NCBI GenBank assembly: GCA_045545095.1
Contig: JAZQAG010000036.1
Span: 1 to 46,426 of the forward strand
Reading direction: 5' to 3'
Source: Phocaeicola_A sp045545095
GTDB taxonomy: Bacteria; Bacteroidota; Bacteroidia; Bacteroidales; Bacteroidaceae
DNA length: 46,426 nucleotides
Positions 32,889-42,299 of the stretch are shown in pieces; position 1 is the first letter of the stretch; every line of letters begins with the position of its first letter. The notes under the pieces were generated by a model. It did no database searches. It was not told the origin of the DNA and was given only the letters and a program-made list of their open reading frames with translations. Position numbers and translations under genes: made by a program.

Positions 32889-33731
32889 TCAAATCTTTGT
32901 TTGAGGTAATGCATGCCTCTGCTTGATGCCATTCGGTGTTTCTATGATGCCCGACTTACGGGTATTCCTACGGATAGCCTTGTTCTTGTCCATAGACTCT
33001 TTGGTCTTATAGGGACGCTTATGGTCAAGGTGAAGCACTATGGCTGAATAGCAAATTTGCTTCGATTTGATGCCAAGGTTGAAGAGCCGTTCACCAAATT
33101 CACGGTCCTGTCCGCCATAATGCATCTCTTCGTTATAGCCGTTGATACGCATCATATCCGCCCGCCAACCGGAAGCATTACAACCATTCCAAGTTGCGCC
33201 ACGCGGAGTAATATGATTCATCAGACGAGTAAACACCTGGCTCTTCACCAATTTGGAGCATTTGAAATTCATCTTCAACCCTTGCCCTTTGAGCCAAGCG
33301 AGGTCAAAAGCCCGTTCTGTAGAGACATCCTCCTGCGTCAGTGCACGACTGATGTCCATCGGCAGTTTGAAGTAACCACCTGAAAGGAAATACCCTTCTT
33401 CTGCATACGCTTCGTGTGTGGCAATAAAATCTTTACGAGGCACACAATCCTGATCGGTAAAGATAAGATATTCACTCTCGGCAGCCAACAAGGCTTTATT
33501 CAATATACGTGATTTCTCAAACCCCTTGTCCTCGTGCCACACATGTTTGATGGGCAACAAGGGACGGAAGCTGTCTATCAACTGACGGGTGTCATCACGT
33601 GAACCATCATCAGCAATTACTATTTCATCAGCCGGCCGTGTCTGATAGAGGTATCCCCACAATGTCTTTTCCAACCAAGCGGGATTATTGTATGTCGAAA
33701 TAACGACACCGATTGTCTTTGGTTTGCTCAT
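32889..33731 (-). CDS. family 2 glycosyltransferase
   Basis: 280 residues. 'TIGVVISTYNNPAWLEKTLWGYLYQT' is the nucleotide-sugar binding start; 'DEIVIADDGSRDDT' and 'YLIFTDQDCVPRKDF' hold acidic residues for the metal ion, and 'YGGQDREFGERLFNLGIKSKQI' has the [ED]-D-like acceptor motif of the GT2 branch with a Glyco_transf_7C tail. It is a second GT2 next to the LPS-like run, but on the opposite strand and in the transcript of the M20 peptidase, nine bases behind it. Confidence 0.9.
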   Translation of the reverse strand: MSKPKTIGVVISTYNNPAWLEKTLWGYLYQTRPADEIVIADDGSRDDTRQLIDSFRPLLPIKHVWHEDKGFEKSRILNKALLAAESEYLIFTDQDCVPRKDFIATHEAYAEEGYFLSGGYFKLPMDISRALTQEDVSTERAFDLAWLKGQGLKMNFKCSKLVKSQVFTRLMNHITPRGATWNGCNASGWRADMMRINGYNEEMHYGGQDREFGERLFNLGIKSKQICYSAIVLHLDHKRPYKTKESMDKNKAIRRNTRKSGIIETPNGIKQRHALPQTKI

Positions 33732-33740
33732 AGAAAGTCT

Positions 33741-35093
33741 TTAAAGATTCTTGTGAAACTCCACCACGGCTTCTATACCTTTGCGGAAAATGTCGAGACG
33801 GAAGTTTTCGTTGGGTGAATGGATTGCGTCACTCTCGAGACCAAAGCCCATGAGGATGGTCTTTATGCCAAGGATACGCTCAAAGTCGGCAATGATAGGG
33901 ATGCTTCCTCCACGGCGTACGGCCAACGGTTGCTTGCCAAAGGCTTTGGCAAAGCCCTTCTCGGCAGCCTGATAAGCAGGTAAGCTGATGGGGCATACGT
34001 AACCTTGTCCTCCATGCATTGGAGTCACTTTTATTTTTACAGACTTGGGAGAAATTTCTTTCAGGTAGTCTTCCATCAAACGGCTGATTTTCTCATGATC
34101 CTGATTGGCTACCAAGCGGCAACTGATCTTGGCGTATGCTTTGGAAGGAAGCACCGTCTTGCTTCCCTCTCCGGTATATCCACCCCAAATGCCACAGATG
34201 TCGAAAGCCGGACGGCAACTGTTACGCTCTAAAGTGCTGTAACCGGTTTCACCCTGAAGTTCGTCCACTCCAATGGCAGCCTTATAGGCGGCCTCATCAA
34301 AAGGAATGTGGGCAATCATATCGCGCTCAGCCTCGGGCACAGGCAACACATCATCGTAGAAATGAGGTACGGTAATGCGACCTTCTTCGTCCACTACCTG
34401 AGCCAATATCTTGCACAGGGTATTGATGGGATTGGCTACGGCCCCACCAAAGTGTCCCGAATGCAGGTCGCGGTTAGGTCCTGTCACCTCCACTTCCCAA
34501 TAAGCCAAGCCGCGTAAGCCGGTGGTAAGCGAAGGCAGGTCTGCTCCTAACATGGAAGTGTCGGATACCAGTATAATGTCTGCTTTCAGCAATTCACGAT
34601 GTTTCTCCAGAAAAGCCCCCAAGCTGGGCGAACCGATCTCCTCCTCACCTTCAAAGATGAACTTTACATTATGTTTCAGTTCGCCACGTTTCACCAAGTA
34701 CTCAAAAGCTTTCACCTGAATGAATCCCTGCCCCTTGTCATCATCCGCTCCGCGTGCCCAAATACGTCCGTCACGCACTTCGGGTTCGAAAGGTTCACTC
34801 TGCCACAGTTCCAATGGCTCGGCCGGCATTACATCATAGTGGGCATAAACCAATACGGTGGGCGCGTCGGGATTAACGATATATTCGGCATACACCAACG
34901 GATTGCCATCAGAAGGCATCAGTTCGGCCTTCTGCACACCAGCCTGCAACAACAACTCGCACCAACGGTGGGCACAACGCTCCATATCCTCTTTGTGTTG
35001 GGGAAGAGCACTGATACTGGGAATACGGATAAGGCTGAACAGTTCGTCCAGCATCCGCGCTTCGTTTTCTTGGATATACTGTCTGATTTCCAT
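33741..35093 (-). CDS. M20 family dipeptidase/metallopeptidase
   Basis: 450 residues, usual for M20 dipeptidases with a lid (dimerisation) domain. The metal and catalytic residues are visible in order: 'VLVYAHYDVMPAEP' (His85, Asp87), 'ARGADDDKGQGFI' (bridging Asp), 'FIFEGEEEIGSPSL' (catalytic Glu pair), 'LVSDTSM' (Asp), and 'SDAIHSPNENF' (His near the end). The lid domain spans about 190-300 ('LRGLAYWEVEVTGPNRDLHSGHFGG'). No signal peptide, so cytoplasmic. Family members cleave dipeptides or acyl-amino acids; the substrate is not readable. It has its own promoter and heads a two-gene minus transcript. Confidence 0.93.
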   Translation of the reverse strand: MEIRQYIQENEARMLDELFSLIRIPSISALPQHKEDMERCAHRWCELLLQAGVQKAELMPSDGNPLVYAEYIVNPDAPTVLVYAHYDVMPAEPLELWQSEPFEPEVRDGRIWARGADDDKGQGFIQVKAFEYLVKRGELKHNVKFIFEGEEEIGSPSLGAFLEKHRELLKADIILVSDTSMLGADLPSLTTGLRGLAYWEVEVTGPNRDLHSGHFGGAVANPINTLCKILAQVVDEEGRITVPHFYDDVLPVPEAERDMIAHIPFDEAAYKAAIGVDELQGETGYSTLERNSCRPAFDICGIWGGYTGEGSKTVLPSKAYAKISCRLVANQDHEKISRLMEDYLKEISPKSVKIKVTPMHGGQGYVCPISLPAYQAAEKGFAKAFGKQPLAVRRGGSIPIIADFERILGIKTILMGFGLESDAIHSPNENFRLDIFRKGIEAVVEFHKNL

Positions 35094-35114
35094 ATCTATT
35101 TAATTATTTCGGGA

Positions 35115-35145
35115 CAAAGATAGTGCAAGCCGAGCGGAATACAAA
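35115..35145 (-). promoter_or_regulatory. promoter of the M20 peptidase gene
   Basis: On the minus strand TTTG (plus 35142-35145), spacer 19, TATCTTTG (35115-35122); a full consensus match, about 15 bases from the likely transcription start to the ATG. Confidence 0.75.
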
Positions 35146-35290
35146 ATGAAAAAACATTTTTATTCCCGAGGCGAATTGGAATTCAAGTTATTTGCAAAGT
35201 CGAAATGACAGATTTGTTATACAAACCTAAAAACTTTAACGAATGAAGAAATTATTCTTTAATAAGTTTTTTATAACTGAAATATTATAG

Positions 35291-35492
35291 TAAATTTGTA
35301 GCCGATTAACAAGGGCTTGTTCGCAACAACACGCCTTTCAAATCGTTTTAATGGATAATTGGGGAATTAGTGAAACAGTAAAAAAGATTCATTCCTCGCA
35401 CCTCTTACTATTATAAATATAAAGAGGGACATCCGACAAATTAGGGATAAATAAATATATATAGATAAATAACTTTTTTAATTTAAAAGACA
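35291..35492 (+). promoter_or_regulatory. pckA promoter and long leader
   Basis: TAAATTTG at 35291-35298 is the best -7 match, without a TTTG at the proper distance. It would give a leader of about 190 bases. Just after it is AACAA/TTGTT, a small hairpin (about 35308-35321). No known riboswitch motif is recognised. The 399-base gap from 35094 holds this and the divergent M20 promoter. Confidence 0.4.
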
Positions 35493-37103
35493 ATGGCAAA
35501 TTTAGATTTAAGCAAGTATGGCATCACTGATGTGGTTGAGGTATTGCACAACCCCTCGTACGATGTTTTGTTCGCTGAAGAGACAAAGCCCGGACTCGAA
35601 GGCTTTGAAAAAGGTCAGGTTACTGAGCTTGGTACTGTAAACGTAATGACTGGTGTGTACACCGGCCGTTCTCCCAAAGACAAGTTCTTTGTAATGAACG
35701 AAGCCAGCAAGGACACTGTATGGTGGACTTCTGAAGAATATAAGAATGACAACAAGCCTTGCTCTGAAGAGGCTTGGGCAGACCTGAAGGCTAAAGCCAT
35801 CAAGCAGTTGAGCGGCAAGCGTCTGTTCGTAGTAGATACTTTCTGTGGCGCTAACCCTGCTACTCGTCTGAAGGTTCGTTTCATCATGGAGGTTGCATGG
35901 CAGGCTCACTTCGTGACCAATATGTTCATCCGTCCTACTGCTGAGGAATTGGAGGCTTATGGCGAACCCGACTTCGTATGCTACAACGCTTCTAAGGCTA
36001 AGGTTGACAACTACAAGGAGCTGGGCTTGAACTCTGAGACAGCTACTGTGTTCAACCTCAAGACCAACGAGCAGGTTATCCTGAACACTTGGTACGGTGG
36101 TGAGATGAAGAAGGGTATGTTCTCTATCATGAACTACTTGAACCCCTTGAAGGGCATCGCTTCAATGCACTGCTCTGCCAACACCAACATGGAAGGTACT
36201 GACTCTGCTATCTTCTTCGGTCTCTCTGGTACTGGTAAGACTACCCTCTCAACTGACCCGAAGCGTCTCCTCATCGGTGACGACGAACACGGTTGGGACG
36301 ACGAAGGTGTGTTCAACTACGAAGGTGGTTGCTACGCCAAGGTTATCAACCTCGACAAGGAGAGCGAACCCGATATCTACAACGCTATCAAGCGCGACGC
36401 TCTGTTGGAGAACGTGACTGTAGCTGAGGACGGCAAGATTGACTTTGCTGACAAGAGCGTGACTGAGAATACTCGCGTTTCTTACCCCATCTACCACATC
36501 AACAACATCGTGAAGCCCGTTTCTAAGGGTCCTCACGCTCATCAGGTAATCTTCCTCTCTGCTGATGCATTCGGTGTATTGCCTCCCGTATCTATCCTGT
36601 CTCCCGATCAGGCTCAGTACTACTTCCTCTCTGGTTTCACCGCCAAGTTGGCCGGTACAGAGCGCGGTATCACTGAACCTACTCCCACATTCTCTGCTTG
36701 CTTCGGTGCTGCCTTCTTGAGCTTGCACCCCACCAAGTATGCTGAAGAGTTGGTGAAGAAGATGGAGAAGGTAGGTGCCAAGGCTTACTTGGTGAACACT
36801 GGTTGGAACGGTACCGGCAAGCGTATCTCTATCAAGGATACCCGTGGTATCATCGACGCTATCCTCGATGGCTCTATCAACACAGCTCCTACCAAGACTA
36901 TTCCTTACTTCGACTTCGTAGTTCCTACTGCGTTGCCCGGTGTTGATCCCAACATCCTCGATCCTCGCGACACTTACGAGTGCGCTTGCAAGTGGGAAGA
37001 GAAGGCTAAGGATCTCGCCGGCCGCTTCATCAAGAACTTCGCCAAGTTCACTGGTAACGAAGCAGGTAAGGCTCTCGTAGCTGCTGGTCCTCACTTGGAT
37101 TAA
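35493..37103 (+). CDS. pckA: phosphoenolpyruvate carboxykinase (ATP)
   Basis: 536 residues, usual length. It links PEP and oxaloacetate; in succinate-forming Bacteroidales it works mainly in the carboxylating direction, saving ATP. The kinase P-loop is 'FGLSGTGKTTLSTD' with Lys249; nearby are 'LIGDDEHGWDDEGVFNYEGGCYAKV' (metal and oxaloacetate binding), and 'YTGRSPKDKFFV' at the N-terminal substrate arm. 'GTGKRISIKDTR' is the adenine-side segment. The codon choice is strongly biased to a small set (highly expressed style), which fits a central metabolic enzyme. The start follows the family N-terminus ('LSKYGITDV'). Confidence 0.97.
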   Translation: MANLDLSKYGITDVVEVLHNPSYDVLFAEETKPGLEGFEKGQVTELGTVNVMTGVYTGRSPKDKFFVMNEASKDTVWWTSEEYKNDNKPCSEEAWADLKAKAIKQLSGKRLFVVDTFCGANPATRLKVRFIMEVAWQAHFVTNMFIRPTAEELEAYGEPDFVCYNASKAKVDNYKELGLNSETATVFNLKTNEQVILNTWYGGEMKKGMFSIMNYLNPLKGIASMHCSANTNMEGTDSAIFFGLSGTGKTTLSTDPKRLLIGDDEHGWDDEGVFNYEGGCYAKVINLDKESEPDIYNAIKRDALLENVTVAEDGKIDFADKSVTENTRVSYPIYHINNIVKPVSKGPHAHQVIFLSADAFGVLPPVSILSPDQAQYYFLSGFTAKLAGTERGITEPTPTFSACFGAAFLSLHPTKYAEELVKKMEKVGAKAYLVNTGWNGTGKRISIKDTRGIIDAILDGSINTAPTKTIPYFDFVVPTALPGVDPNILDPRDTYECACKWEEKAKDLAGRFIKNFAKFTGNEAGKALVAAGPHLD

Positions 37104-37126
37104 TCCACGTTTTTGATTAGATAGGA

Positions 37127-37160
37127 AACGGGGTGCTATGTACGCACATAGCACCCCGTT
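37127..37160 (+). terminator. pckA terminator hairpin
   Basis: Perfect 15-bp stem AACGGGGTGCTATGT (37127-37141) with 37146-37160, ACGC loop. The U-tract after it is poor (ATCGTATCTTC), so it may also act in RNA stability. Confidence 0.8.
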
Positions 37161-37270
37161 ATCGTATCTTCTTTAAAGAAAAAAGAAGACAAAAACAACT
37201 CACGGGACAAAATATAACAAACAACTAATAGAACTACGACTTTTTAACCTTATTAAAATAAAACAACGAC

Positions 37271-40200
37271 ATGAAAAAAAACATCTTTACTTCGTTCCTA
37301 TTGTCATGTGCAATTGGTGGATTTGCCCAAACAAATGCAATAGAGATTGACCTTACCCAAAAGGGAGCAGATGTTTCTCCCGACCTTTACGGAATCTTTT
37401 TTGAAGAAATCAGTCATGCCGGTGATGGCGGACTTTATGCCGAATTGGTACAGAACCGCGGATTCGAGGAGCATGTACTTCCCTCGAGCATGACTTTGGT
37501 CAACGGACGCGCTGTGGCTGTGGACAGTCCTAACTATGAGCACCGTACCCATCGCAAATGGTCTATCCCTTGGGATGTGGAACAAAAGAAATATCAAGGT
37601 TGGAAGATTGCTGACAACAATTGCAAAGTGGCATATCAGGTAATCGAAACTGACACTCCATTACACACAAATACGCCGAATGCCATGCAACTGGCAATTA
37701 CCAACATGGAAGATGGCGGCAAAGCCAGCCTTATCAACACTGGATATTGGGGCATGGGGCTGAAAGCCGGCGAGAAATATGACCTGCGTTTCTACGTGAA
37801 GAGTGCTGACTACAAAGGGCATATCACTGCCCGCATCACTAACAGTGAAGATGGCACTTCGCTCGGCGAAGTTACCTTCAAGGCAAAGAAAATCAAGGAT
37901 TGGACCGAATTTACCGGTGTGCTGACATCCACAGGTACAGCCCCCAAAGGAGAGTTGGCACTGGAATTTGATGCAGAAGGAACCGTATTGGTTGATTACG
38001 TATCACTCTTCCCACAAAAGACTTTCAAAGGTCGCAAGAACGGTCTCCGTCCCGAATTGGTAGAAATGCTTATCGGACTACATCCCAAATTCATGCGTTG
38101 GCCAGGTGGTTGCATTGTGGAAGGTGCGACTTATGAAAACCGTATCAAGTGGAAAGAGACTTTGGGCGATCCTATGACCCGCCGTGGCGAATGGGATGTA
38201 TGGGGCTATCGTTCAACTTACGGGCTCGGCTATCACGAATTTCTGCAATTCTGTGAGGACTTGGGCATGGACGCCATGTTCGTAAACAATGCCGGTATGT
38301 CGTGTTCAGTACGAAACGGAGATTATGTACACTCCAAAGAAGAACTCGATGCTGTCATCCAAGACTTCCGCGATGCTATCGAATACGCCATCGGCAACCC
38401 AGCCAAGAACAAGTGGGCCAAAATGCGTGCCGATGCCGGACACCCACTCCCATTCCCCTTGAAATATGTAGAGATTGGCAATGAGAATGTCGGCCCCGTC
38501 TATGTAGAACATTTCAACTACATCTTCAAAGCGCTGAAGGCAGAATATCCCCAACTGACATTTATCAACACATTGGGACACACAGATCCATTATTGGCAC
38601 AGATTCCCGGTGAATATATGGTTGACCCTCACTGGTATCGTGACCCGAACTTCTTCTTCAACAACAACCACCTCTTCGACGAAGCTCCGCGCAACCATGA
38701 CATTTACGTAGGCGAATATGCTTGTAATGCAGGAGTGGGTTCAGGCAATCTGTTGGCAGCCATCAGCGAAGCAGCCTTCATCTTAGGCATGGAGCGCAAC
38801 AGCGATGTGGTGAAGATGACCTCATACGCCCCATTGTTTGAGAACGTGAACCAGCCCAATTGGCCGTGCAACCTCATCCATTTCAACAGCGAAGCGGTCT
38901 ATGGACGTGCCTCATACTACGTACAGAAGATGTCTGCTGAAAACCGTGCCAGCTACAACGTCTTTGTCAGTGAAACTACCAGTACTACTGAAGCCAAACC
39001 TTTTACTCCAGGTACCATCGGATTGGGAAGCTACGCCACCCAATGCGAGTATCGCCAGATTCACATCACCGATGCAGAAGGAAAGGTCACCCAGATTGCC
39101 CCTTCACAATTCAAGCAAGGACGTGGCGAATGGAAAGTGGACGGCAACATCATAGCCCAAACGTCTAACCAACAGCTGACCATGGCCACACTGCCCGACT
39201 TCAGCAGCGATACCTACACTCTTGAACTGCAAGCCAAGAAGAGTGGTGGACGCGAAGGATTCTTTATCTACTATGGCCTCGATGAACGCGAACGCGGACG
39301 CAATGGATATGTAGCCAACATTGCCGGATGGAACAATATGACCACAGCCTTTCAGCCCATTGTGCGCGGACGTACCAATGATGTCATCGGTCGCCAAGTA
39401 CACCAAACTGTTGAGGACAACCGCTGGTACAATATAAAATTGGTGGTTACTCCCGAACTGGTGACCCTTTTCGTGGACGGACAGGAAATCACTTCAGCCA
39501 AACCCGTGGCACAACCCCGCCATTTCTGCCAGACAGGCTATGATGAGATGACCGGTGAACTCATCATCAAGGTGGTCAACGGCACCGAACAACCTTATAC
39601 ACGCAGTTTCAACATCAAAGGCGCACAAAATATTGCTCCTGAAGGTCGTGTCATCACCCTCTCAGGTAATCCGCAAGACGAGAATACTTTTGAAGAGCCA
39701 ACCAAACTGACTCCGAAGACTACGACATTCAACCAGTTTGGAGAAAACTTCCAGTATGAATTTGCACCTATGTCCTACACCATCATGCGTGTAAAGGCCC
39801 GCTCACCACACCCCCGTCGCCGTCGTTTTGTTATGGACAACAAACACCCCGGTGTACACGATCCCGTGATGGCTCGTGGTGAAGATGGCAAATATTACAT
39901 TTTCGCAACAGGAATGAACGTAGGTGTAATGTCCAGTGACAATCTGCTCACCTGGAAACATGAACCCAGTGCCTTGAAAGAAGCTCCAGCCTGGGCTATG
40001 GACACTGTACCCGGCTACCGCGGACATACTTGGGCACCAGACATCAGCTACCACAACGGACTGTGGCATCTCTATTACTCTTGCTCCACTTTCGGGAAGA
40101 ATGGTAGTGCCATCGGATTGGCTGTGAACAAGACACTTGACCCCAAATCTCCAGATTTCGGATGGGTAGATAAAGGAATGGTCATCGCTTCACACCGGAA

Positions 40201-40801
40201 CATTGACAATTACAATGCTATCGACCCTAACCTGATAGTGGATGACAAGGGCCAACCTTACCTCTCTTTCGGTTCATTCTGGGATGGAATCCAGCTCGTC
40301 AAGCTCTCTAAGGAGGACTTCAAGACCCCCATCACCAAACCCGTCACCATCTCACGCCGGGTAGAGAAAAAGGTGAACCTGAAGGATATCAAGCACACCC
40401 AAGAAGGTAACAATACCATCGAAGCCGGAGACAATGCCGTAGAGGCACCTTTCATCATCAAACACGGCAAGTATTATTATCTCTTTGTCAGCTTCGACTA
40501 CTGCTGCCGTGGCGAGAAATCAACCTACAAGACAGTCTATGGTCGCTCCAAAAAAGTTGAAGGCCCTTATCTTGACAAGAATGGTAAACGCATGGACAAA
40601 GGTGGCGGAACATACCTCTATGGTCCCAATGAAGAGTTCTTCGGTGTAGGACACAACTCTGCATACGAATTCGATGGACAATGGTACTTTGTTTCTCATG
40701 CTTATGAAAAGAACCGTGGCGGAGGTGCTTTCCTCTTCATCCGTCCCATGGAGTTCGACAAAGAAGGTTGGATTGTCAGCGAAGCAGCACTCAAGAAATA
40801 A
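37271..40801 (+). CDS. GH51 alpha-L-arabinofuranosidase fused to GH43 arabinanase-like domain
   Basis: 1,176 residues with a signal peptide (MKKNIFTSFLLSCAIGGFAQ). Domains: a GH51-associated carbohydrate-binding module within about 100-260; a GH51 barrel from about 265 to 640 with acid/base Glu405 ('VEIGNENVGPVYVEHF') and nucleophile Glu482 ('YVGEYACNAG'); a LamG-like module (about 620-810, 'LELQAKKSGGREGFFIYYG'); and a GH43 propeller (about 855-1176) with base Asp864 ('GVHDPVMA'), Asp985 ('NAIDPNLIVDD') and acid Glu1058 ('VEAPFIIK'). GH51 trims arabinofuranose side chains while endo-type GH43 cuts the backbone, so one polypeptide could debranch and cleave arabinan. No sus genes are near. No promoter was found in its 110-base upstream gap. 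Confidence 0.92.
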   Translation: MKKNIFTSFLLSCAIGGFAQTNAIEIDLTQKGADVSPDLYGIFFEEISHAGDGGLYAELVQNRGFEEHVLPSSMTLVNGRAVAVDSPNYEHRTHRKWSIPWDVEQKKYQGWKIADNNCKVAYQVIETDTPLHTNTPNAMQLAITNMEDGGKASLINTGYWGMGLKAGEKYDLRFYVKSADYKGHITARITNSEDGTSLGEVTFKAKKIKDWTEFTGVLTSTGTAPKGELALEFDAEGTVLVDYVSLFPQKTFKGRKNGLRPELVEMLIGLHPKFMRWPGGCIVEGATYENRIKWKETLGDPMTRRGEWDVWGYRSTYGLGYHEFLQFCEDLGMDAMFVNNAGMSCSVRNGDYVHSKEELDAVIQDFRDAIEYAIGNPAKNKWAKMRADAGHPLPFPLKYVEIGNENVGPVYVEHFNYIFKALKAEYPQLTFINTLGHTDPLLAQIPGEYMVDPHWYRDPNFFFNNNHLFDEAPRNHDIYVGEYACNAGVGSGNLLAAISEAAFILGMERNSDVVKMTSYAPLFENVNQPNWPCNLIHFNSEAVYGRASYYVQKMSAENRASYNVFVSETTSTTEAKPFTPGTIGLGSYATQCEYRQIHITDAEGKVTQIAPSQFKQGRGEWKVDGNIIAQTSNQQLTMATLPDFSSDTYTLELQAKKSGGREGFFIYYGLDERERGRNGYVANIAGWNNMTTAFQPIVRGRTNDVIGRQVHQTVEDNRWYNIKLVVTPELVTLFVDGQEITSAKPVAQPRHFCQTGYDEMTGELIIKVVNGTEQPYTRSFNIKGAQNIAPEGRVITLSGNPQDENTFEEPTKLTPKTTTFNQFGENFQYEFAPMSYTIMRVKARSPHPRRRRFVMDNKHPGVHDPVMARGEDGKYYIFATGMNVGVMSSDNLLTWKHEPSALKEAPAWAMDTVPGYRGHTWAPDISYHNGLWHLYYSCSTFGKNGSAIGLAVNKTLDPKSPDFGWVDKGMVIASHRNIDNYNAIDPNLIVDDKGQPYLSFGSFWDGIQLVKLSKEDFKTPITKPVTISRRVEKKVNLKDIKHTQEGNNTIEAGDNAVEAPFIIKHGKYYYLFVSFDYCCRGEKSTYKTVYGRSKKVEGPYLDKNGKRMDKGGGTYLYGPNEEFFGVGHNSAYEFDGQWYFVSHAYEKNRGGGAFLFIRPMEFDKEGWIVSEAALKK

Positions 40802-40851
40802 GTACTCAAAGAATGACCTCATCATTTCTATAGAAGAGACAGAAACCGAAT

Positions 40852-41859
40852 ATGAAAATTATCGTTGACGACAAAATCCCTTATATCCGCGAAGCATTGG
40901 ACAGCCTTCCCTGCGAAGCAATATATTTGCCGGGAAGCGCTGTCACAGCTAAAGATGTACACGATGCCGATGCCCTCATCGTACGGACACGCACACGCTG
41001 CGACAAACATCTGCTTGAAGGCAGTCGTGTACAATTCATTGCGACAGCCACTATTGGCTATGACCACCTTGATACGGGATATCTTCAACAAGCAGGAATC
41101 AATTGGACCAACTGCCCGGGATGCAATGCCGGCAGTGTGGCCCAATACTTGCGCTCATCACTGCTGCTTCTCCAACAAGAACGCGGAGTCATCCTCTCCG
41201 GCTCAACCCTTGGCATCGTAGGTGTAGGCCATGTAGGAACATTGGTCCGCCAAGTGGGGCAAGAATTAGGTATGCGAGTACTCTGTTGCGATCCTCCACG
41301 AGTGGAGCAAGGCGAGAAGAGCTTTCTCCCACTTGAGACGTTGATGAAAGAATCTGATATACTGACATTCCATGTCCCTTTAGTGACAGGCGGGAATCAT
41401 CCCACCTTACACATGGCTGATGAGCAATTCTTCCGCGCGCTCGCGCGTAAACCTATTATAATAAATACATCCCGTGGAGAGGTGGTAGATACCAAGGCTC
41501 TGACTAGCGCATTGGAACAGGGACTCATCAGAGATGCCATCATCGATGTCTGGGAACATGAACCTGATATAGACCTCCATCTCCTTGATTGTGTCTATTT
41601 AGGTACACCACACATTGCCGGTTATTCCGCAGACGGAAAGGCAAATGCCACACGTATGGTTCTCGAAGCATTGTGTAACCATTTCCACTTCCCTCAAAAG
41701 GAGTTCCACATCACACCTCCATCGCTCCCTCCCGATACCGATACCAATAACCCCTTGGCTCTATATGACCCCAGGAGAGACAGCCATGCCCTAAAGGTTG
41801 CTCCCGAGAAATTTGAATACCTGCGAGGCAATTATCCATTAAGACGAGAAAAGATCTGA
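40852..41859 (+). CDS. pdxB: erythronate-4-phosphate dehydrogenase
   Basis: 335 residues, a D-2-hydroxyacid dehydrogenase. It oxidises 4-phosphoerythronate in the DXP-dependent route to pyridoxal phosphate. Signs: 'MKIIVDDKIPYIREAL' (PdxB-specific start), 'GSAVTAKDVHDADALIVRTRTR', the NAD fold 'LGIVGVGHVGTLVRQVGQELG', 'IINTSRGEVVDTKAL' (catalytic Arg), 'DVWEHEPDID' (catalytic Glu), 'TPHIAGYSADGKANAT' (catalytic His), and a short C-terminal dimer tail. It begins 50 bases after the arabinan gene with no promoter seen in between; a weak link in transcription is possible. A strong terminator follows. Confidence 0.95.
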   Translation: MKIIVDDKIPYIREALDSLPCEAIYLPGSAVTAKDVHDADALIVRTRTRCDKHLLEGSRVQFIATATIGYDHLDTGYLQQAGINWTNCPGCNAGSVAQYLRSSLLLLQQERGVILSGSTLGIVGVGHVGTLVRQVGQELGMRVLCCDPPRVEQGEKSFLPLETLMKESDILTFHVPLVTGGNHPTLHMADEQFFRALARKPIIINTSRGEVVDTKALTSALEQGLIRDAIIDVWEHEPDIDLHLLDCVYLGTPHIAGYSADGKANATRMVLEALCNHFHFPQKEFHITPPSLPPDTDTNNPLALYDPRRDSHALKVAPEKFEYLRGNYPLRREKI

Positions 41860-41881
41860 AAAAAAGAAGATTGAAAAAGGC

Positions 41882-41907
41882 AAAAAGGGGCATTTATGCC
41901 CTTTTTT
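41882..41907 (+). terminator. pdxB terminator
   Basis: AAAAAGGGGCA (41882-41892) pairs with TGCCCTTTTTT (41897-41907) around TTTA; the stem ends in a T-run. Two more hairpins follow directly (see the acpP upstream dyads). Confidence 0.85.
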
Positions 41908-41958
41908 ATTGCACAAATGGCTAAAAAATGTGCAATAAAAGACGTTTATTTGTCTTTT
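41908..41958. promoter_or_regulatory. two dyads upstream of the acpP promoter
   Basis: ATTGCACA (41908-41915) with TGTGCAAT (41929-41936), then AAAAGAC (41937-41943) with GTCTTTT (41952-41958). They sit directly between the pdxB terminator and the acpP -33 element. The second could be another terminator, the first an operator. Not assigned to a known regulator. Confidence 0.45.
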
Positions 41959-41961
41959 TTC

Positions 41962-41992
41962 TTTGTCATTTGGATAAATATGTGTTCCTTTG
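41962..41992 (+). promoter_or_regulatory. acpP promoter
   Basis: TTTG 41962-41965, spacer 19, TTCCTTTG 41985-41992 (first base T, second T instead of the usual A), then CAG. The leader is about 45 bases. Confidence 0.6.
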
Positions 41993-42043
41993 CAGACGAA
42001 AAAATAAATAATAATCTATTAACTAATTTAAAAAGATTGAATT

Positions 42044-42277
42044 ATGTCTGAAATTGCAGCAAGAGTAAAAGCTATCATCGTTGATAAGTTGGGCGTTGAG
42101 GAATCAGAAGTTACTAACGAAGCAAGCTTCACTAACGACCTCGGTGCAGATTCACTGGATACAGTAGAACTCATCATGGAATTTGAGAAAGAATTCGGTA
42201 TTTCTATCCCCGATGATCAGGCTGAGAAGATCGGTACTGTAGGTGACGCTATCTCTTATATCGAAGCTAACAAATAA
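42044..42277 (+). CDS. acpP: acyl carrier protein
   Basis: 77 residues, usual size. It carries growing acyl chains on a 4'-phosphopantetheine attached to Ser37 in 'DLGADSLDTVELIMEFEKEFGI'. The acidic helices and C-terminal 'TVGDAISYIEANK' are typical. It stands before fabF with a 22-base gap, the common acpP-fabF arrangement, and probably shares its promoter. Its acyl-ACP would also feed the LpxL-type enzyme at 29917. Confidence 0.97.
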   Translation: MSEIAARVKAIIVDKLGVEESEVTNEASFTNDLGADSLDTVELIMEFEKEFGISIPDDQAEKIGTVGDAISYIEANK

Positions 42278-42299
42278 GAAGAAGATTTCATACGAAAAT

